NCBI GenBank assembly: GCA_030067055.1
Contig: JASJAL010000163.1
Location: 1 to 9,353, forward strand
DNA length: 9,353 bases
Origin: Kiloniellales bacterium
Lineage (GTDB): Bacteria; Pseudomonadota; Alphaproteobacteria; Kiloniellales; JAKSBE01
Direction of reading: 5' to 3'
This document shows positions 5,298 through 9,353 of the stretch, piece after piece (positions within the stretch are counted from its first letter, which is position 1; every line of letters begins with the position of its first letter). The translations under genes and the position numbers were made by a program. The notes below the pieces were generated by a model, which did no database searches, was not told the origin of the DNA, and worked only from the letters and a program-made list of their open reading frames with translations.

Positions 5298-7790
5298 CTA
5301 ATCCTCCCGCTCCGGCACCTCAGCTGCTGCGGCCAGGGCGTTCCTGGCCGCTCTCTCGCTCGCCGCCAATCCCAGCGCGATGAAGGCTTCGGCCAGTGTC
5401 ATGACCTCGCCCGCTGTGTCATGACGTAACTGGCGGTGCCAATTCACGAAGACCTGGACGAGTTCGTCGACATCGGCATGACTCAGGCGCTTGGAGCGCA
5501 CGCCATTGGCGTGGTTGCGCAGGAGCCGTTCCGCCTCCTTCTCGATCAGATCTTCCGGAAGTTCATTGAAGCCGTAGCGCAAGACCTCGTGATCGACGAC
5601 CGAGACACCAGCGTTCGTCTGTAGACGTTGTCCCTTTGCGTTGGCCTGTTTGACCGCGATCTTGCCGCCTACCTGGTTCGAGGTTGGCGGCGCATCTCCC
5701 AACTTGAACTCAAAAACGGTCCCTTTTGCCCCGGGCGTCGGAAGAATGAAGCTGTTGGCGAAGATCCGGAAGCCATCCGAGAAACCGTTCTTGGAGACGG
5801 CATCGAGGACGGTCTCCTTTCCGGATGCGAGCAGCAGCCTGTCCTGGCCGGTGGATACCACGTCTATCCCGGCGTTCTCCAGCAGCCGAACGAAGTCGAG
5901 TTCGACCGGTTTGCCCTTGAAGTGAGGCATCAGTCCTTTGAGCAGCTTCTTCTGATCGGCAGTGAGCTTTGGCCAGACCTCGGCAAAGGCCTCCTCTGCC
6001 GAAATGCGGCGAATGAACTCGGGCAACCTGCCCCGACGCCGAGCGACGGCGAACCTGCCATGAACCTCCTTGAGCAAGTCAGACCTGCGCAGGGCCACCG
6101 CGACCGTCCGCGTCCGTAAGGCCCGCCGGGTCAGCGTACGCAGCGTCTTAAACAGAGGTCCGAGGGCCGGCAAGGTGCCTGCAGTCGACAGGACGCCAAG
6201 TAAGCCTTGCTTCGCAGCCTCGTCCAGGTCGCCGCGGGTCAGGGCCTCAACCATGGCGTCGAAGCTCTCGATCGCATCGCCGGCGCTGCGGAATTCACCG
6301 ATGATGGGTATGATGTCGAGCAGCAGCTCGCTCCATGCGTCGCGATCTAGGGCGACCTCCGGGAAAAAGATCGCGATCAAGCCGGCTCTGATCGCGGCAG
6401 GATCGTGGCCGGCGCGGATCGCGGCCCGGGCAGCCAGCACGGCCTGCCGGGCCTCTGCGTCATCTTCCGTATCATCGTTCAGCGGCCCGAAACGACCGAG
6501 CATCTGATCGATGTCGTCGCGGAGCGCGTGATCTGGTTCTCGGCTCGTGATCAGCCGGTCGATCAGAGCGAAACGCTCGCGCACGTCTGCCGGATCGCTT
6601 GCGATGGCGCGCGCGACCGACCAGCTCACGACCGCGAGCGGTGCCTCGTCCGCCTCGCCGATCGCGATCTGGCCGTCGTCTTGCAGGCGCAGCCGGAGGC
6701 CGCTCTCCGCTTCCAAGGCGGCAAAAGCCGCTCGGCCCTCACGGCGCTGGTCGTTGTAGTCGCGGCCCGAGCGCAAGAGGTCTCGCTGGGCCCGGAGCGC
6801 GGCTTCAGCCGCCCTCGTCCGGCTATGCCCGGCCGGGACCAAGAAGCCGACGCCGCTGCCGAGGCGTGCCCGCGCGAGGCTGACGAGGCGCTGCACCGTG
6901 AAGGGGTCATCGCCAAAGGCCGATGCGATACGATCTTCGAGACTCGCAAGGTCATCTGGCGAGGCGGACAGGATCTCCTCCACCAGGTCGGCCAGAACCG
7001 CGGCGCGCGTGGCATCGAGACCGGGACCGGTCCAGTCATCCGTCACGCCCGGGGTCAGCCCCAAATTCGGCGGCGCCACGATCTCTGCCAGGCTGTGCGT
7101 GAGCTCTGCCTCGTCTTGCGCAGGATCGGAGTCAAGTTTGGCTGCGCCGAAGTTCTGCGCCCGAGGATAGGCAGCGACGGGCAAGGAGAAATCGTCGGCA
7201 ACGGCCGACTCCGGCTGTTGCTCCAACAACTCCGAGAGCTCGCTCAAGGTCCCCGACAACCCGTCGATACCGAGGCCGATCCTGGGATCGACCGAGTGGA
7301 GGCGGTGATGCTCGAAGCGCTCGAAAAGGTGGCGGGCACCGGCCTGCTCTACGAAGGGCAAGCCCTCCACAAGTTCGCCGTAGACCTTCGGCCAGTCGTT
7401 CGAAAAGCCGGCCTCCAGCCCACGCATCAATTCGACGCGAGTTTCCAGGTCGGCCCGTTGGAACTCCTGCACGAGCTCGGCGCGTTCCTGATTGCTCAGA
7501 AGGCGGGGATTCTCGATACCGCCCTGCTCCTGGTAGTAGCCGGCGAAGAAGAGGCGCGCCTGATCTTCTTGGGCGCGGTTCAGAAGCGTGCCTCTCGAAT
7601 GCAGCTGGCGCAGCTTGGTCCGGACCTGATCTTCGACGTAGCCGCGCGGGTCGAGCTCGAAACGACGGCGCTGCCGATCCGCCATCGTCACGATCTTCGC
7701 CAGCTCAGCAAAGCTGAAGGGTCCCGTCCCGGATACCGAAGTTATCGGGTCCTGCTGTTCCGACGGAGTCGTGCTTGGGGCCTGAGTCAT
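5298..7790 (-). CDS. Large internal virion (ejection) protein with toxin-like C-terminus
   Basis: This is an 830-residue protein. ATG 7790 overlaps the stop of the gp13-like gene as ATGA, and GGAG lies about 10 bases upstream. Residues 1-25 are polar. Residues 35-150 are charged and helical (RQRRRFELDPRGYV, then RLLSNQERAELVQEF) in the style of ejected core proteins of alphaproteobacterial podophages. Residues 190-480 are acidic and Ala-rich, mainly helical. Residues 487-550 hold LLDIIPIIGEFRSAGDA...GVLSTAGTLPALGPLF, which resembles the pre-toxin linkers of polymorphic toxins. Residues 551-600 are strongly basic. Residues 625-710 hold VFEFKLGDAPPTSNQ (692-706), with an E-x-K and trailing Q that recall restriction-endonuclease-fold toxin domains; the expected upstream Asp is not obvious. 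By position after gp12- and gp13-like genes it would correspond to T7 gp14-16 core proteins. The enzymatic role is inference. Confidence 0.82.
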   Translation of the reverse strand: MTQAPSTTPSEQQDPITSVSGTGPFSFAELAKIVTMADRQRRRFELDPRGYVEDQVRTKLRQLHSRGTLLNRAQEDQARLFFAGYYQEQGGIENPRLLSNQERAELVQEFQRADLETRVELMRGLEAGFSNDWPKVYGELVEGLPFVEQAGARHLFERFEHHRLHSVDPRIGLGIDGLSGTLSELSELLEQQPESAVADDFSLPVAAYPRAQNFGAAKLDSDPAQDEAELTHSLAEIVAPPNLGLTPGVTDDWTGPGLDATRAAVLADLVEEILSASPDDLASLEDRIASAFGDDPFTVQRLVSLARARLGSGVGFLVPAGHSRTRAAEAALRAQRDLLRSGRDYNDQRREGRAAFAALEAESGLRLRLQDDGQIAIGEADEAPLAVVSWSVARAIASDPADVRERFALIDRLITSREPDHALRDDIDQMLGRFGPLNDDTEDDAEARQAVLAARAAIRAGHDPAAIRAGLIAIFFPEVALDRDAWSELLLDIIPIIGEFRSAGDAIESFDAMVEALTRGDLDEAAKQGLLGVLSTAGTLPALGPLFKTLRTLTRRALRTRTVAVALRRSDLLKEVHGRFAVARRRGRLPEFIRRISAEEAFAEVWPKLTADQKKLLKGLMPHFKGKPVELDFVRLLENAGIDVVSTGQDRLLLASGKETVLDAVSKNGFSDGFRIFANSFILPTPGAKGTVFEFKLGDAPPTSNQVGGKIAVKQANAKGQRLQTNAGVSVVDHEVLRYGFNELPEDLIEKEAERLLRNHANGVRSKRLSHADVDELVQVFVNWHRQLRHDTAGEVMTLAEAFIALGLAASERAARNALAAAAEVPERED

Positions 7791-8251
7791 CGATGGCGTT
7801 CTCCAGTACCGGTTCGAGACGACAGCGGCGTCGCAAAGCGCCGCGCGTAGAGGATGAGGGCGGCTTCACCGGCCGGTGTCGGGTCGTGCCGACGGAAGCC
7901 GAGGCGTTCGAGCCAGACCTGGCCGGCCGTGTAGTCGGCCCGCACCCGGGCTTCGATGCGGTCGAGGCCGAGTTCCGTGGCGATTCGGGGCAACAGGCAA
8001 AGCACTTGGCGATGAAGGACCAGAGGCCGGTGGCGCAACTCGTCGCCGAGGATCGCCCAGGCGCGGCCGACCCGGCGGCTCGGCGGCGCCAGCACCCCGG
8101 CGCAGCCCAACACCTGGCCGGCGTCCTCCGCCGTAAAGGCTTGGCCCGGCGGCAACGGCAGGCCCTGCAGGCCGTCGAGCTGCGCGGCGGTCAGGGCCGG
8201 CGGATCCAGACCCGCGAGGTCGGCCAGCCGGAAGTGTCGGAAGGTGATCAT
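7787..8251 (-). CDS. GNAT-fold phage protein, T7 gp13-like
   Basis: This is a 154-residue protein starting at ATG 8251; a TTG at 8257 is possible but adds only two residues. Both starts follow the stop of the gp12-like gene by under 20 bases, and the Shine-Dalgarno is weak, so translation may be coupled. MITFRHFRLADL at the N-terminus, AWAILGDELRHRP (64-76) and the late helix-strand VWLERLGFRRHD (112-123) fit a GNAT acyltransferase-like fold. Podophages of the T7 type place such a small protein (gp13, DUF2833-like) directly after the tail tubular genes, where it assists assembly of the internal core. The classical R/Q-x-x-G-x-G/A acetyl-CoA loop is not clear, so catalytic activity is doubtful. 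It overlaps the next gene by ATGA, which indicates an operon. Confidence 0.75.
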   Translation of the reverse strand: MITFRHFRLADLAGLDPPALTAAQLDGLQGLPLPPGQAFTAEDAGQVLGCAGVLAPPSRRVGRAWAILGDELRHRPLVLHRQVLCLLPRIATELGLDRIEARVRADYTAGQVWLERLGFRRHDPTPAGEAALILYARRFATPLSSRTGTGERHR

Positions 8252-8265
8252 GGGCAAGCGCCGGC

Positions 8266-9353
8266 TCAGATCACGTCGCGGGTCTGCAGTTCCGGAGCGA
8301 TCGCCAGCAGGGTGAAGGGCAGCGGCGCCTCGCCCTGGATCACCAGGCGCGGGTCGCGGTCGTAGTCGCCCGGGAAGGTCACGCGGTACTCGCCCGAGAA
8401 CAGCGGCACCGCACCGTCCATGGCATCGCCGACGGTGCGGAAGACCAGCGGCTCAAGCGCGGTCTGGTCCGGTCCGACCCGGCCGGCCAGGGCGTGCAGC
8501 AGAACCAGGGTGACCCCGTGGACCCGCTTGACCTTGCCGACCGACGTGCCGGCCGCGGCCCCGACCGCCAGCTTCAGGCTTCGGAAGCTGTGCGCGTAGG
8601 GCAGCCCGACCACGACCTCGCGCGCCGGCGTGCGCAGCTCGATCCCGCCGCTGGAGACCATCCGCTCGGGGTGGACCGCGCCGTCGGCCAGGACGGCGAC
8701 GGTCTCGCCCTCCAGGTGGTCCAGGCCGGTGATCGTGGTCACCGGCGCGGGGAAGCTTCCGCTCAGGCCGCTGTCGACGAAGAAGGCGCGCTTCTGGGCT
8801 TCGAGCACGGCCGCGCGCCAAGCGGCCTCCTCGGGGAAGTCGCTGCGCTCCGGCCCCTCGAACCCGCCCTCCAGCACCTCGAGGCTGCGCCGGGTGGCGC
8901 CGTCGATGGTCCGCTTGACCAGGAACCAGACCTCGTCGCGGTTTTCGGAACCGGTGGCGGCGCTGCCGGGGATCACCGCCAGGCTCTCGACCACCGCCCC
9001 GCCGTCCTGGTAGCGACCGCCGAGGAACTGCCGGGACCAACCGATCACGTCCTGCTCACGGAGGTAGGTCAAGGTCGCCAGCTGGCCGTCGCGGCGCAGA
9101 CACCACAGCAGGCTGTCCGGCTCCTCCTGGTAGGCCAGCGCAGTCAGTCCGCCCTGGGTGACGTGGTTGGCCAGGACGGTGAGATCGGGCGCGCGGTAGC
9201 CGTCGCTCTCGAAGTTGAAGGAGAACTCCCGCACCTTGCGCTTGGCCCGCTGCAAGAACAGGGCGACGTTGCTGATCCGCGCCGGTGCCAGATCGGCGCT
9301 GCCGTGGGAGGCGTGCTGCTTGACGTCGATGTCGCTCGGGGTCAGCACCGGGC
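8266..9353 (-). CDS. Tail tubular/stabilization protein (T7 gp12-like), 5'-truncated
   Basis: The frame is open from the right edge to a TGA at 8266-8268. About 361 residues, the C-terminal half, are visible. A GTG at 9346-9348 is only an internal Val codon, since the frame continues upstream. The signature is strong: ISNVALFLQRAKRKVREF, then APDLTVLANHVTQGG, LLWCLRRDGQLATLTYLREQ, VIGWSRQFLGG and DEVWFLVKRTIDG. This is the conserved core of the tail protein that many databases label with a ubiquitin-activating E1 FCCH-like domain. It corresponds to T7 gp12, the nozzle of the short tail. Residues from the gene's last third (LKLAVGAAAGTSVGKVKRVHG, YRVTFPGDYDRDPRLVIQ) are the typical beta-rich end. 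The next gene starts 14 bases after its stop, in the same transcript. Composition is very GC-rich (45 of 60 bases at 8581-8640). Confidence 0.88.
   Translation of the reverse strand, partial: PVLTPSDIDVKQHASHGSADLAPARISNVALFLQRAKRKVREFSFNFESDGYRAPDLTVLANHVTQGGLTALAYQEEPDSLLWCLRRDGQLATLTYLREQDVIGWSRQFLGGRYQDGGAVVESLAVIPGSAATGSENRDEVWFLVKRTIDGATRRSLEVLEGGFEGPERSDFPEEAAWRAAVLEAQKRAFFVDSGLSGSFPAPVTTITGLDHLEGETVAVLADGAVHPERMVSSGGIELRTPAREVVVGLPYAHSFRSLKLAVGAAAGTSVGKVKRVHGVTLVLLHALAGRVGPDQTALEPLVFRTVGDAMDGAVPLFSGEYRVTFPGDYDRDPRLVIQGEAPLPFTLLAIAPELQTRDVI

Noticed and set aside
6405..7850. A 481-codon open frame on the plus strand
   Set aside because: It is antisense to the 830-residue gene, whose minus-strand frame has an ATGA-coupled start, a ribosome site and family-like sequence.

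Overview
The window is GC-rich (hand counts of 60-base lines run from about 53% to 75%) and reads like the chromosome of an alphaproteobacterium, perhaps a Rhodospirillales/Kiloniellales-type organism. That placement is an inference from protein style and base composition; no taxonomic marker gene is present. The window carries part of a prophage, or prophage remnant, with virion genes of the short-tailed T7/podovirus type.

Layout, read in the direction of the phage genes (minus strand, right to left). At the right edge is the C-terminal half of a gp12-like tail tubular/stabilization protein (1-9353 window end to 8266). It is followed by a GNAT-fold gp13-like protein (8251-7787), which overlaps by ATGA a large 830-residue protein (7790-5298). 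That large protein looks like an ejected internal virion protein with a toxin-like C-terminal region. At the left end, a second minus-strand group holds an acidic scaffolding-like protein (2170-1553), a small virion-associated protein (1550-1134) and the N-terminal 344 residues of a tail fibre that runs off the left edge (1033-1).

Between the two phage groups lies a roughly 2.7 kb block that does not look like ordinary virion genes. It has two tandem plus-strand lipoprotein genes that are diverged paralogues (3904-4554 and 4663-5214). It also has a minus-strand actin/Hsp70-superfamily ATPase (3611-2559) that ends at a strong perfect 11-bp hairpin. The lipoproteins converge head-on with the internal virion gene and diverge from the actin-like gene.

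Working picture: the phage genes build the tail tube, core and fibre of a podovirus-like particle. The lipoproteins and actin-like ATPase are either host genes caught in a rearranged prophage or accessory (moron-type) cargo. No terminase, portal, major capsid, integrase, lysis, tRNA or CRISPR sequence is visible, so I cannot say whether the prophage is complete.
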